Below are positions 45,735 through 54,104 of a stretch of DNA of 64,000 bases, one piece after another. The notes beneath the pieces were generated by a model. That model did not search any database. It was not told where the DNA came from and was given only the letters and a program-made list of their open reading frames with translations. The position numbers and the translations under genes were made by a program. This stretch comes from Antribacter soli. Its GTDB lineage: Bacteria; Actinomycetota; Actinomycetes; Actinomycetales; Cellulomonadaceae. The DNA lies in assembly GCF_021568775.1 (NCBI RefSeq), contig NZ_JAKGSG010000007.1, positions 26,151 through 90,150 of the forward strand. The letters are read 5' to 3'. Each line of letters starts with the position of its first letter. The stretch's first letter is position 1.

Positions 45735-45828
45735 GGGATGCTTCCTCTCGCTTGCGGGCAAGGCCTCCATCGAGCCACCGCTCGGTCTCCGCAGTCACGT
45801 CGTTGTGCCCGGGGTTTCGATGCCGTTT

Positions 45829-45860
45829 GTTAGTAGACTTCCTTAACACTGTGGTGTCCA
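45829..45860 (-). promoter_or_regulatory. Promoter with ROK operator, cassette 2
   Basis: The block has the same architecture as 42269-42300: TGGACA (45855-45860), a 17-base spacer, TCTACT (45832-45837), overlapping GTTAGTAGACTTCCTTAAC (45829-45847). Flanking GTCGTGATCGAACCGT is also shared. The predicted 5' untranslated region is about 90 bases here. Confidence 0.75.
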
Positions 45861-46021
45861 TCACGTGAGCAAGGTCGTGATCGAACCGTTACGGAACGGC
45901 GGCTTTCCGCGGACCACAAGCAGGCGAGAGCCGTCTCGGATGCTGACACCCAATCTCACAAAGCCATCACGATTCGCGTCCTGACCTGCCGGGAGGGTGA
46001 AGTCGCTCCTACGCTCGTCGC

Positions 46022-46954
46022 ATGAGCCCGAGACCCTCCCGCCGACCCACCCGCGGCCGCGCCGTCGTACTCGGCGTGCTGCTGGCGCTGGGACTGGCCG
46101 CGTGCTCGGGCGGCGCGAGCGACGGCAGCGCCGACTCGGCCGGCGCCCCCGAGTCCGTCACGGACGAGGCGGCCGGCGGCGACAACGCCGCCGGAGACCT
46201 CGCCGGTACGGTCTCCGCGGTGACCCTCCGCGAGCTCGTCACCACCGGCTCGGCCACGCTCGTCGTGGCGGACCCGGTCGCGGCCGCGCAGCAGCTCGCC
46301 CGGATCGTGGAGCAGGTCGGCGGCCGGGTCGAGCAGCGCAGCGAGCAGGCCGGGTCCGACGGTGAGCCGGGCCGGGCGTCCATGACCCTGCGCATCCCGG
46401 CCGACCAGGTCACCCCCACGATCGACGCCCTCGATGGCGTCGGCACCGTCAGCGACGTCACGATCGACACCGTCGACGTCACCGCGACGGCCCAGGACCT
46501 CGACGCACGCATCTCGGCCCTGGAGACCTCCACCGACCGGCTGCGGGGCCTCATGGCGGGGGCCGCATCCGTCACTGACCTCCTCGAGGTCGAGCGCGAG
46601 CTCTCGACGCGCCAGGCCGAGCTGGACTCCCTGCGGGCGCAGCGCGAGCACCTCTCCGACGAGGTCGCGATGTCGACGCTGCGGGTCGACATCGTCGCCG
46701 ACGCCGCGGCCGTGACCAGCCAGGAGGAAGAGCCCGGCTTCGTCGGTGGCCTCGCCGCAGGCTGGGAGGCTCTCGTGAGCACCGTCCAGGTGGTCGTGCT
46801 CGTGGTCGGCGTACTGCTGCCGTGGCTCGCGGTCGCGGCCCTCGCGTACGTGGCCTACCGGGTGGTGCGCACCGCCCGGCGCCGGCGCGCGCCCGAGCCG
46901 GGGACGACGCCGCCCGCAACCGAGCCCGAGCGCGAGCCGGCGCGGGTCCCCTGA
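46022..46954 (+). CDS. DUF4349-domain lipoprotein
   Basis: This 310-residue protein has a lipoprotein signal (lipobox LAAC, Cys28), a low-complexity linker, and a DUF4349 domain (about 70-220: VVADPVAAAQQLARIVEQVGG, ATAQDLDARISALETST, then a coiled-coil VERELSTRQAELDSLRAQ). A C-terminal transmembrane helix (about 248-285) precedes a basic/proline tail. Members are anchored envelope proteins of unknown function. It interrupts the sugar island on the opposite strand and ends 3 bases from the convergent RidA gene, so a functional tie is not evident. ATG 46022. Confidence 0.85.
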   Translation: MSPRPSRRPTRGRAVVLGVLLALGLAACSGGASDGSADSAGAPESVTDEAAGGDNAAGDLAGTVSAVTLRELVTTGSATLVVADPVAAAQQLARIVEQVGGRVEQRSEQAGSDGEPGRASMTLRIPADQVTPTIDALDGVGTVSDVTIDTVDVTATAQDLDARISALETSTDRLRGLMAGAASVTDLLEVERELSTRQAELDSLRAQREHLSDEVAMSTLRVDIVADAAAVTSQEEEPGFVGGLAAGWEALVSTVQVVVLVVGVLLPWLAVAALAYVAYRVVRTARRRRAPEPGTTPPATEPEREPARVP

Positions 46955-46957
46955 CCG

Positions 46958-47365
46958 TCAGTCCATGACGGCCAGCGCGTCGATCTCCACCAGCATCTCC
47001 TCGCGCGGCAGGCCCGTGAACACCGTCGTGCGCGCCGGCAGCACACCGCCCGGGCAGTGCTTCCTGACGAACTCGCCGTACGCCTCGTTCATCACCGCGA
47101 AGTCCTCGCGCTTCGTGAGGTAGACGCGCAGGATCAGCACGTCGTCGAACGTGGCGCCCGCAGCCTCGACGATCGCGCGCACGTTCTCGAGCGTGCGTGT
47201 GGTCTGCGCGGCGACGTCGCCCGGGTACAGGTACTCCCCCGTCACGGGATCGACGGGCCCCTGGCCCGACACCTGCACGAACGGCCCCTTGCGGACCCCC
47301 TGGTGGAAGGTGTGCGCAGGCGCCGGCGCGTTCGGCGTCGAGATCGGGGTCTTGGGCGTACTCAT
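46958..47365 (-). CDS. RidA-family enamine/imine deaminase
   Basis: This 135-residue Rid protein carries the family core: KGPFVQVSGQGPVDPVTGE, VLILRVYLTKREDF, the catalytic Arg112 in LPARTTV, and Glu128 in MLVEIDALAV. RidA hydrolyses reactive enamine/imine intermediates released by PLP dehydratases to 2-oxo acids plus ammonia. It is 25 bases downstream of a PLP dehydratase-like gene on the same strand, so the two probably act in sequence. ATG at 47363-47365 is supported by GAGGAG 6 bases upstream; a GTG seven codons earlier is less likely. Confidence 0.9.
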   Translation of the reverse strand: MSTPKTPISTPNAPAPAHTFHQGVRKGPFVQVSGQGPVDPVTGEYLYPGDVAAQTTRTLENVRAIVEAAGATFDDVLILRVYLTKREDFAVMNEAYGEFVRKHCPGGVLPARTTVFTGLPREEMLVEIDALAVMD

Positions 47366-47390
47366 CGTTCTCTCCTCGGTCGTCACGGTC

Positions 47391-48701
47391 TCAGAAGTCC
47401 AGGGTGACGAGACCCGTCACCTCGTCGCCGCGCACGAGCACGGCCACGCGCCACTTGTCGAGCGTCGTGCAGGGGTGGGAGATCCCGAAGCCGACGACGT
47501 CGCCGGGCGCCGTCGCGTCGCCGTCCGCCACCTCGAGGTACGCGTGCTGGTCGTTGAGCGCGGTCACCCGCGCGCCGCCCGCCTGCGCGCCGCCCGGGGC
47601 GAGGTCGCGTGCGGGACCCAGCCGGCCGGCGTCGGACACCGGACGCACCCACAACGGGACCGGCAGGTCGATGTCGAACGAGACGTCCCGGCGTCCGACG
47701 CCGCAGATCACGCGTCCCGCCTCGGGTGCGGACAGGACCTGGCCCCACAGCGTGATCGCGGGGCGCAGCGGCGTCGCGCCGAGCCGCGCCCACGGGTCGG
47801 CGCGGGCGTAGTGGCCGTGGTCGTGCGTCACGTAGGCGCCCGAGCGCAGGACCACGCGGGTCCCGGCAGCCACGGCGAGCGGTCGCGTGAGCTCGCGCAG
47901 CACCACGTCCGCGTGGGCGCTACCGCCCGCGCTGAGCACGACGGGGCCGTCGACGAGCGGCGCGACCCCCGCTGCGGCCTCACGCACCGCGGCGCACCAG
48001 CCGGCGACCGCCGCGAGCTCCTCGGCGCTCGTGCCGCTCGCGACCGGGCCCTCGTAGCCGGCGACGCCGAGGACCCGCAGTCCGGCGTCGGCGGCGGCTC
48101 GCGCCAGGGCGACGGCCGCCGCGGGCGTGCGCACCCCGGTGCGCCCGCCGGGCGTGCCCAGCTCGACCAGGACGCCCAGGCCGCTCCGGCCCGCGCCCGC
48201 GAACCCGCGGGCCAGCATCTCGACGCCGCGGGCGGAGTCCACGTACACCCACACCTCGTCCGCCTCGCCCCGGTCGAGCACGCCGCGCAGCCAGGCCACC
48301 TCGCGCGGGTCCACGAGCTCGTTCGCCAGGATCGCCCGCCGCCCGCCGCCTGCAAGGCCCCAGCCGAGGAAGGTCCGCAGCTGCGCGGGCGTGGCGACCG
48401 TGCCGCCCCACGCCCCAGCGGCCAGCTGCCGCTCCGTGAGGTCGCGCGACATGTGGGTCTTCACGTGTGGCGCGTGCTCCGCCCCGCACGCCGCGATCGC
48501 CCCCGCGACCGTCGCGATGTTGTGGTCGAGCGCCGCCTCGTCGAGCGTCAGGAGCGGCCAGGAGAACGCGCCGTCGTCGACCCGCCGCCCGACGAGGGCG
48601 CGTGCGGTCACCGCGCCGGGGGCAGCGCCCGAGCCAGGGATGCCCGGTCCCGTCGTGCCGAGGTCGAGGACGACGGGGACGGCGAGGCCCTTGTGGATCA
48701 T
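47391..48701 (-). CDS. Zn/PLP-dependent D-serine dehydratase-like (DSD1/alanine-racemase-fold) enzyme
   Basis: This 436-residue fold-type III PLP enzyme has the Schiff-base Lys81 in HVKTHMSR, central barrel segments (VLVELGTPGGRTGVR, GVAGYEGPV, VVLSAGGSAH), and a C-terminal zinc site His409-Pro-Cys411 (GISHPCTTLDKWR). The H-x-C zinc pair defines the DSD1/D-threonine-aldolase family, which acts on D-beta-hydroxy amino acids by dehydration or retro-aldol cleavage. RidA directly downstream argues for dehydration, which releases an enamine. Start ATG 48699-48701 is tentative; an ATG three codons upstream is possible. Confidence 0.85.
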   Translation of the reverse strand: MIHKGLAVPVVLDLGTTGPGIPGSGAAPGAVTARALVGRRVDDGAFSWPLLTLDEAALDHNIATVAGAIAACGAEHAPHVKTHMSRDLTERQLAAGAWGGTVATPAQLRTFLGWGLAGGGRRAILANELVDPREVAWLRGVLDRGEADEVWVYVDSARGVEMLARGFAGAGRSGLGVLVELGTPGGRTGVRTPAAAVALARAAADAGLRVLGVAGYEGPVASGTSAEELAAVAGWCAAVREAAAGVAPLVDGPVVLSAGGSAHADVVLRELTRPLAVAAGTRVVLRSGAYVTHDHGHYARADPWARLGATPLRPAITLWGQVLSAPEAGRVICGVGRRDVSFDIDLPVPLWVRPVSDAGRLGPARDLAPGGAQAGGARVTALNDQHAYLEVADGDATAPGDVVGFGISHPCTTLDKWRVAVLVRGDEVTGLVTLDF

Positions 48702-48849
48702 GCGCCCCATTCTGCCCGGGACGCGCGGGACGCTCAGGCGCGTTCCGTGAGCGGCAGCACACCACGAACCGGCGGAGGGTTCCGCGGAGTCGTCGATCCG
48801 GTCCAGGCGGGTACAGACGTCGTCCGCCATTCCCGCTTCGTACGACGAG

Positions 48850-49629
48850 TCAGGACGCGGGCCGGAGCGCCTCGTCGTCGGCCACGACCGTCACCGCCGG
48901 GTGGGTCTGCAGGAACGACGCCGGAACGTCGGCGGTGACCGGGCCGCGCAGCGCCGCGTCGAGCGCCCACGCCTTGGCCGCGCCCGAGGCCACCATGACG
49001 ATCGTCGACGCCGACAGGATCGTCGCGATCCCCTGCGTGATGGCCCGGGCGGGCACACGGTCCGCGTCACCAGCGAAGTAGCCGGCGTTGGCGGCGCGCG
49101 TGTCGTCGCTCAGGGCGACCACACGGGTGCGGGAGTCGCGGCTCGAGCCGGGCTCGTTGAAGCCGACATGGCCGTTGCGGCCGATACCGACGACCTGCAG
49201 GCCCACGCCGCCCAGGCCGCGCAGGGTGGCCTCGTACCGCTCCGCGTCCCGCTGCGTGCCGCCGCGCGGGACGAGCACCCTGGACCCGGGGATGCCGAGC
49301 GGCTCGGCGACGTGCCGGACGACGTAGGAGTGGTAGGACCGCTCGTCGCCCGGGTCGACGCCCACGTACTCGTCGAGCGCGGCGAGCGTGAGCCCCTCGG
49401 TGACCAGACCCTCCGCCCGCAGCCCGGCGAGAGCGGCATACAGGCGAAGCGGGGACGCTCCGGTCGCGACGCCGAGCACACCCGTCGGGTGGCTTCGCAC
49501 GTGGTCGGCGACGATCCGCGCGGCGACGACGCCCACCTCGTCCGTGGCCACCGCGAGGACGCGGGGGCCGCGGACGGGGGCGGCGCCGGAGTTCCGGGCG
49601 GGCGATCCGGCGACGGAGGCCGGGGTCAA
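48850..49629 (-). CDS. NagB/SIS-type sugar-phosphate isomerase, variant glucosamine-6-phosphate deaminase
   Basis: This 259-residue paralogue of NagB has VLGVATGASPLRLY, Asp86 (LDEYVG), His154 and Glu159. The position of the E. coli general base Asp141 is Asn152 (GIGRNGHVGFNEPG). The other NagB in this window has Asp. Some Bacillus-type NagB proteins may also have Asn here, which should be checked. The only reasonable start is TTG at 49627-49629, overlapping the fucosidase stop (TTGA). It is the last gene of a six-gene operon with PfkB kinase, importer and GH29. Substrate may differ from GlcN-6-P. Confidence 0.82.
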   Translation of the reverse strand: MTPASVAGSPARNSGAAPVRGPRVLAVATDEVGVVAARIVADHVRSHPTGVLGVATGASPLRLYAALAGLRAEGLVTEGLTLAALDEYVGVDPGDERSYHSYVVRHVAEPLGIPGSRVLVPRGGTQRDAERYEATLRGLGGVGLQVVGIGRNGHVGFNEPGSSRDSRTRVVALSDDTRAANAGYFAGDADRVPARAITQGIATILSASTIVMVASGAAKAWALDAALRGPVTADVPASFLQTHPAVTVVADDEALRPAS

Positions 49630-50948
49630 CTGTCTTCCCGCAGGAACAGCTCGATGACCGGGATCGCGACGTCGGGCCGCCGGACCGGCAGCCACAGCGT
49701 CAGGGTGTCGTCGCCGGTGCCGGCGGCGCTGGTCATGTGCGACTCGGCGTCTGTCGACAGCACCTCCATCGGCACCTCCGAGGCGTCGTGCAGGAGCTGG
49801 GCGTACTCCACCCGTCCGGCGAGCCCGGGCAGGTGCACTGCCTCGAACGGCCAGGCGAAGAGGTGCAGGTACAGGCGGTTCCCGCGCTGGGTGTACCGGC
49901 AGTCCGGCGGTGGGATGTACGCGGCGGGGCCGGCGCCGTGGATCGCGCGGCCGTGGCGTCGCATCCACCGGCCGATCGCTCCGAGGGTCTCCACGGCCAC
50001 GGGGTCCAGCTCGCCGCGACCGGTCGGCCCGACGTTGAGCAGGAGGTTGCCGTCCTTGGCGACGGTGTCGACGAGCATCCGGAGCAGCAGGTCCGGCGAC
50101 TTGGCCGTGGTGTTGTCGCGGTCGTAGCCCCAGCTGCCGTTGATCGTCTGGCACGCCTCCCAGAGCACCGGGAGGCCGCCGACGGTGGGCGGCTCCGCCG
50201 GCTGGTACTGCTCGGGGGTGACGTAGTCGCCCGGGATGCCGAGCCGGTCGTTGACCAGGATGCCGGGCTGCAGCGCCCGGACGGTCGCGAGCAGCTCCTC
50301 GCTGCCCCAGTCCTGCGCGCCCTTGCCGCCCCAGACCGGCGTCCCCTCGTGGACGTGGTCCGGGTAGGAGAAGTCGAAGAACAGCTGCTCGACCCGGCCG
50401 TACCCGGTCAGCAGCTCGACGACCTGGGCGTGCAGGTACCGGCGGTAGACGGCCATGTCGCGGACCTCGGCCCGGGCGGCGACGTCGTCGCGCAGCGGGT
50501 GCAGCCCGTCGATCGGAAACTGCGGGTGGTGCCAGTCGATGAGCGAGTGGTACAGGCCGACGCCGAGGCCGCGCGCACGGAAGGCCTCGGCGACCGGGCC
50601 GATCAGGTCGCGCCGCCACGGCGTCGAGGCGACGGAGAAGTCGGTGTCCTGCGCCGTCTCCCAGAGGCAGAAGCCCTCGTGGTGCTTCGTGGTGACGACG
50701 ACGTACCGCATCCCGGCGTCCGCGGCGAGGTCCGCCCAGGCCGCGGGGTCGAACAGGTCCGGCTCGAAGTGCTCGAGGTACTGCTGGTACTCGGCGTCGG
50801 GCGTCCGTTCCCGGTGCCGCATCCACTCGTTGCGGGCGGCGGCCGAGTACAGCCCCCAGTGGATGAACATCCCGAACCGTCGCTCCCGCATCCGGGCCAC
50901 GGCCTGGGCGCGCAGGGCGTCGTCCTCCGGGGTGGTCGAGGTGGTCAT
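49626..50948 (-). CDS. GH29 alpha-L-fucosidase
   Basis: This 440-residue glycoside hydrolase has RFGMFIHWGLYS (residues 24-35), YVVVTTKHHEGFCLWE, and the probable nucleophile Asp192 in QLFFDFSYPD. It also has GNLLLNVGPTGRG and a C-terminal beta-domain. GH29 enzymes remove alpha-linked L-fucose with retention. There is no signal peptide, so it acts on imported oligosaccharides in the cytoplasm. ATG at 50946-50948 overlaps the upstream permease stop by 4 bases. Fucose may be removed from a GlcNAc-containing glycan, since a NagB-like gene follows. Confidence 0.92.
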   Translation of the reverse strand: MTTSTTPEDDALRAQAVARMRERRFGMFIHWGLYSAAARNEWMRHRERTPDAEYQQYLEHFEPDLFDPAAWADLAADAGMRYVVVTTKHHEGFCLWETAQDTDFSVASTPWRRDLIGPVAEAFRARGLGVGLYHSLIDWHHPQFPIDGLHPLRDDVAARAEVRDMAVYRRYLHAQVVELLTGYGRVEQLFFDFSYPDHVHEGTPVWGGKGAQDWGSEELLATVRALQPGILVNDRLGIPGDYVTPEQYQPAEPPTVGGLPVLWEACQTINGSWGYDRDNTTAKSPDLLLRMLVDTVAKDGNLLLNVGPTGRGELDPVAVETLGAIGRWMRRHGRAIHGAGPAAYIPPPDCRYTQRGNRLYLHLFAWPFEAVHLPGLAGRVEYAQLLHDASEVPMEVLSTDAESHMTSAAGTGDDTLTLWLPVRRPDVAIPVIELFLREDS

Positions 50949-51880
50949 CTGATCGCACCCTTCGCGATGTCGCCGATGAACTGCCGTGCACCGATGAGGA
51001 AGATCACGAGGAGGGGCACGACCGCCAGGAGCGCGCCGGCCATGATCATCCCGTAGTCCTGGCCGAACGCGGACTGGAGCTGCGCCAGCGCCACCTGGAG
51101 CGTGATCCGCCGCGGGTCCGTGAGGACCGTCAGGGGCCACAGGTAGTCGTTCCACGTCGCGATGAAGGTGTAGAGACCGAGAAAGCCCAGCCCTGGCCGG
51201 ATGAGGGGCAGGCACACGGTTACGTACTGGCGCATGAAGCCCGCGCCGTCGAGCACCGACGCATCCATCAGCTCGTCGGGGACGGCGGAGCTGATGTACT
51301 GACGCAGCCAGAAGATCCCGAACGCGTTGGCCGCCGCGGGGATGATGAGGGCGTGCAGCTGCCCCACCCAGCCGAGGTTCACCATCGTGATGAACTGCGG
51401 GATGATCGCGAGCTGCATGGGCAGCATGAACGTCACGAGAACGGCCGTGAACAGCGCGTTGCGCCCCGGGAACTGGAACTTCGCGAACGCGAACGCCGCC
51501 AGGGAGTCGAAGAACAGCACAAGGAAGGTCACGGCGACCGCCACGAACACGGTGTTGACCAGCGGTGCCAGGAAGTCGACCCGGTCGAAGGCGTTGCCGA
51601 TGTTCTCGACCAGGTGACCGCCCGGCCAGAGCTTGGGCGGTGACTTGTAGATGTCGCTCGTGGTGTTGCTCGCGATCACCAGGAGCCAGTAGAGCGGGAA
51701 GACCGACAGGAGCGCGCCGGACGTGAGCATCAGGTAGAGGCCGACCTGGCGGGGACGACGCCGCGGCAGAGCGGTGGGCACGACCGGCGCCGGCCACGGC
51801 GTCCACGCCGTCGGCGCGGTGGGCGCCGTGACCGCGGTGCCGCTCGGTGGAAGAGGTCGTGGTGAGACGGAGGAGCTCAT
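50945..51880 (-). CDS. Sugar ABC transporter permease, MalG type (cassette 3)
   Basis: This 311-residue permease has a Pro/Ala/Thr-rich N-terminal tail, six transmembrane segments and an EAA-type loop (PDELMDASVLDGAGFMRQYVTVCLPLIRPG). It belongs to the same importer family as cassettes 1 and 2 but is clearly more distant from both. It is coupled to the neighbouring permease by a TGATG overlap and to the fucosidase by ATGA. ATG at 51878-51880. Confidence 0.92.
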   Translation of the reverse strand: MSSSVSPRPLPPSGTAVTAPTAPTAWTPWPAPVVPTALPRRRPRQVGLYLMLTSGALLSVFPLYWLLVIASNTTSDIYKSPPKLWPGGHLVENIGNAFDRVDFLAPLVNTVFVAVAVTFLVLFFDSLAAFAFAKFQFPGRNALFTAVLVTFMLPMQLAIIPQFITMVNLGWVGQLHALIIPAAANAFGIFWLRQYISSAVPDELMDASVLDGAGFMRQYVTVCLPLIRPGLGFLGLYTFIATWNDYLWPLTVLTDPRRITLQVALAQLQSAFGQDYGMIMAGALLAVVPLLVIFLIGARQFIGDIAKGAIR

Positions 51881-52839
51881 CAGCGCGTCGGGTCCTCTCT
51901 CTTCACGTTGTAGCGCCAGCTGATGATCACGAAGACGAGGACGATCAGGAAGATCCCCCACGCGATCGAAGCGCCATAGCCGAGCTTGCTGTGGCTGAAC
52001 GCCTGTTGGTAGAAGTACAGGACCATCGTGAGGCCGCCCTGCCCGGCTCCCCCGCTGTTCGGGTTGGTCGGGCTGGAGCTGCCGGTGAGCACCTGAGACT
52101 CGGTGAAGCTCTGCAGCCCCGTGATGATCGAGACGATGAGCACGAAGGCGATCGTCGGCCGCAGCAGCGGGAGCGTGATGGAGAAGAAGCTCCGCACCGG
52201 GCCCGCGCCGTCCACCTTGGCCGCCTCGTAGACCTCGCTCCCGATGGACTGCATGCCCGCGAGGAAGATGATCGCGTTGTACCCGGTCCACTGGTACGTG
52301 ATGAGGATCGACACCGTGAGCTGGATCCCGAACGGTGTCGACAGCCATCTGACGTCCGGCAGCCCGATCGCGTTGAGGGTCGCGTTCGCCAGACCGAACG
52401 ACTCGCCGAAGATCGCGCCGAAGAGGATCGCCATCGCCACCACCGACGTGATGTTCGGCACGAAGTACGCGATCCGCAGCGTCGTGCTGTAGCGCACGGC
52501 GTTGTTGAGCATCGCTGCCACGACGAGCGCAATGAGCATCATCGGGATCGTCGAGAGCGCGAAGATGACGAAGGTGTTGCGGACGGAGAGCCAGAACGTG
52601 TCGTCGGAGGCCAGCCGCACGTAGTTGTCGAGGCCGACCCACTCCGGTGCGCCGAGGCCGTTCCACTTCTGGAACGACAGGACGAGCGAGTAGATCGTCG
52701 GATAGAGGCCGAAGCACAGGAAGAGGATGAAGAACGGCGCGATCGCGACGTACGCGGGCCAGGCGCGGACGGCGCGACGCCGGCGGGGGCGCACCGAGGT
52801 GCTCACCCCCGCCGACACCGTGCTGGCTGTGAGTGTCAC
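51880..52839 (-). CDS. Sugar ABC transporter permease, MalF type (cassette 3)
   Basis: This 319-residue permease has six transmembrane segments (first at about 30-55, APFFILFLCFGLYPTIYSLVLS) and an EAA loop (SEVYEAAKVDGAGPVRSFFSITLPLLRP). It forms the importer channel with the permease at 50945-51880 and the binding protein at 52836-54104. GTG at 52837-52839 overlaps the binding-protein stop by 4 bases. Unlike cassettes 1 and 2, no hairpin separates it from the binding-protein gene. Confidence 0.92.
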   Translation of the reverse strand: MTLTASTVSAGVSTSVRPRRRRAVRAWPAYVAIAPFFILFLCFGLYPTIYSLVLSFQKWNGLGAPEWVGLDNYVRLASDDTFWLSVRNTFVIFALSTIPMMLIALVVAAMLNNAVRYSTTLRIAYFVPNITSVVAMAILFGAIFGESFGLANATLNAIGLPDVRWLSTPFGIQLTVSILITYQWTGYNAIIFLAGMQSIGSEVYEAAKVDGAGPVRSFFSITLPLLRPTIAFVLIVSIITGLQSFTESQVLTGSSSPTNPNSGGAGQGGLTMVLYFYQQAFSHSKLGYGASIAWGIFLIVLVFVIISWRYNVKREDPTR

Positions 52840-54104
52840 GAGGACTCCAGGGCCTCCTTGGCCGCCGCCACGGCGTCGGCCCAGGCCTGCTCGGGGTCCT
52901 TGCCCGTCTCCACGTTCCGCAGCTCCGTGTAGTAGGGGGCGGCGACCTGGTTGTCGAGCGGGCTGTTGTAGACGGTCGGCATGTTCTCCGCGGCCGTGAC
53001 GAACACCGACACGGTGTCCTGACCGCCGAAGAAGTCGTCACCGTCGTGCAGGCCGGGCTGCTCGAAGGTCGTGGTGCGGGCCGGGAAGTTGCCGGTCTCG
53101 GTGTACATGACGGCCTCGTTCTCGGGGCTCAGGAGAGCCTTGATGACCTCGAGCGCCGCCTCCTTGTCCTCGGCAGCGGCCGGGATCGTCAGGAACGAGC
53201 CGCCGATGTTCGCGGGCCCGCCAGGCATCTGCGTGACCCGCCACAGGCCCGTGGTGTCGGCGGCGTTGCTCTTGATGTCGCCGGCGTACCACGCCGCACC
53301 GGACAGCATCGGCAGGGCACCCGCGTTGACGGCGGAGGCCCAGTCGGGGCTGCCGTCCTCGATCCCGGCCACCAGGCCGCGGTCCCACGCCTCGACGGCG
53401 AGGTCCCAAGCGTTGCGCACGGCGTCGCTCTCGCCGAGGAACTCACCCTCGGGGCTGACGAACTTGGTCTCGCTCTGACCCATCACCTTGCCGAAGAGGC
53501 CGCCGGCCGAGACCTCGAGGTGGGCACCCGTGGCGGCCTTGAGCTGCTCGCCGAACGTGAAGTAGTCCTCATAGGTCGAGGTCGCCGCCTCGACCTCTGC
53601 CGGGTCGGTCGGCATGCCCGCGCCCGCCAGGATGTCCTCGCGGTAGAACAGGCCGGCCGGGCCGATGTCGATCGGCAGGCCGAGCAGCCGGCCGTCGGGG
53701 GTGGTGGCCTCGGCGAGCTTCCACTCCGGGAACTCCCCGACGATGTCGTCGATGTCGAGCGTGTTCAGGTCGGTGAACAGCTCCGGCTCCTGGAGGAAGT
53801 AGGGCATGTCCTCGCCCTTGACGCCGGTGATGTCAGGGATGTCCGACTTGGCGGTGAACACGGTCAGCAGCTTCTGCTTGAAGTCGTCGCCGATGACCGA
53901 CACCTCGAGGCCGGAGGACTCGGCCGTGACCGTCTCGACGACGGTCTCGCTGAGGCCACCAGGCCAGATCCACAGGCTCATGGACCCGTCGCCGGAGCTG
54001 TCGGAGGGCTGACTGCTCGTACAGGCCGTCAGTGCGATGGCCAGGGAGCCGATCGCGGCGAGCGCGGCGACAGGCCGCCGGGCTCGTGAAGTGGTGCGTC
54101 TCAT
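52836..54104 (-). CDS. Sugar-binding lipoprotein of ABC transporter (cassette 3)
   Basis: This 422-residue lipoprotein has a signal with lipobox ALTAC (Cys28). The mature region has family-1 binding-protein features (FTAKSDIPDITGVKGEDMPYFL, GRLLGLPIDIGPAGLFYREDIL, MLSGAAWYAGDIK, NIGGSFLTIPAAAEDKEAA). It is not closely related to the DasA-like proteins of cassettes 1 and 2. The ligand is likely a glycan fragment processed by GH29, GH38 or GH20. ATG at 54102-54104, with AAGGAG upstream, overlaps the kinase stop by 4 bases. Confidence 0.9.
   Translation of the reverse strand: MRRTTSRARRPVAALAAIGSLAIALTACTSSQPSDSSGDGSMSLWIWPGGLSETVVETVTAESSGLEVSVIGDDFKQKLLTVFTAKSDIPDITGVKGEDMPYFLQEPELFTDLNTLDIDDIVGEFPEWKLAEATTPDGRLLGLPIDIGPAGLFYREDILAGAGMPTDPAEVEAATSTYEDYFTFGEQLKAATGAHLEVSAGGLFGKVMGQSETKFVSPEGEFLGESDAVRNAWDLAVEAWDRGLVAGIEDGSPDWASAVNAGALPMLSGAAWYAGDIKSNAADTTGLWRVTQMPGGPANIGGSFLTIPAAAEDKEAALEVIKALLSPENEAVMYTETGNFPARTTTFEQPGLHDGDDFFGGQDTVSVFVTAAENMPTVYNSPLDNQVAAPYYTELRNVETGKDPEQAWADAVAAAKEALESS

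Noticed and set aside
48850..50991. Apparent fusion of a fucosidase-region frame with the NagB-like protein.
   Set aside because: The fucosidase reads in another frame (49626-50948). The NagB-like protein starts at the TTG overlapping its stop, so there is no fusion.
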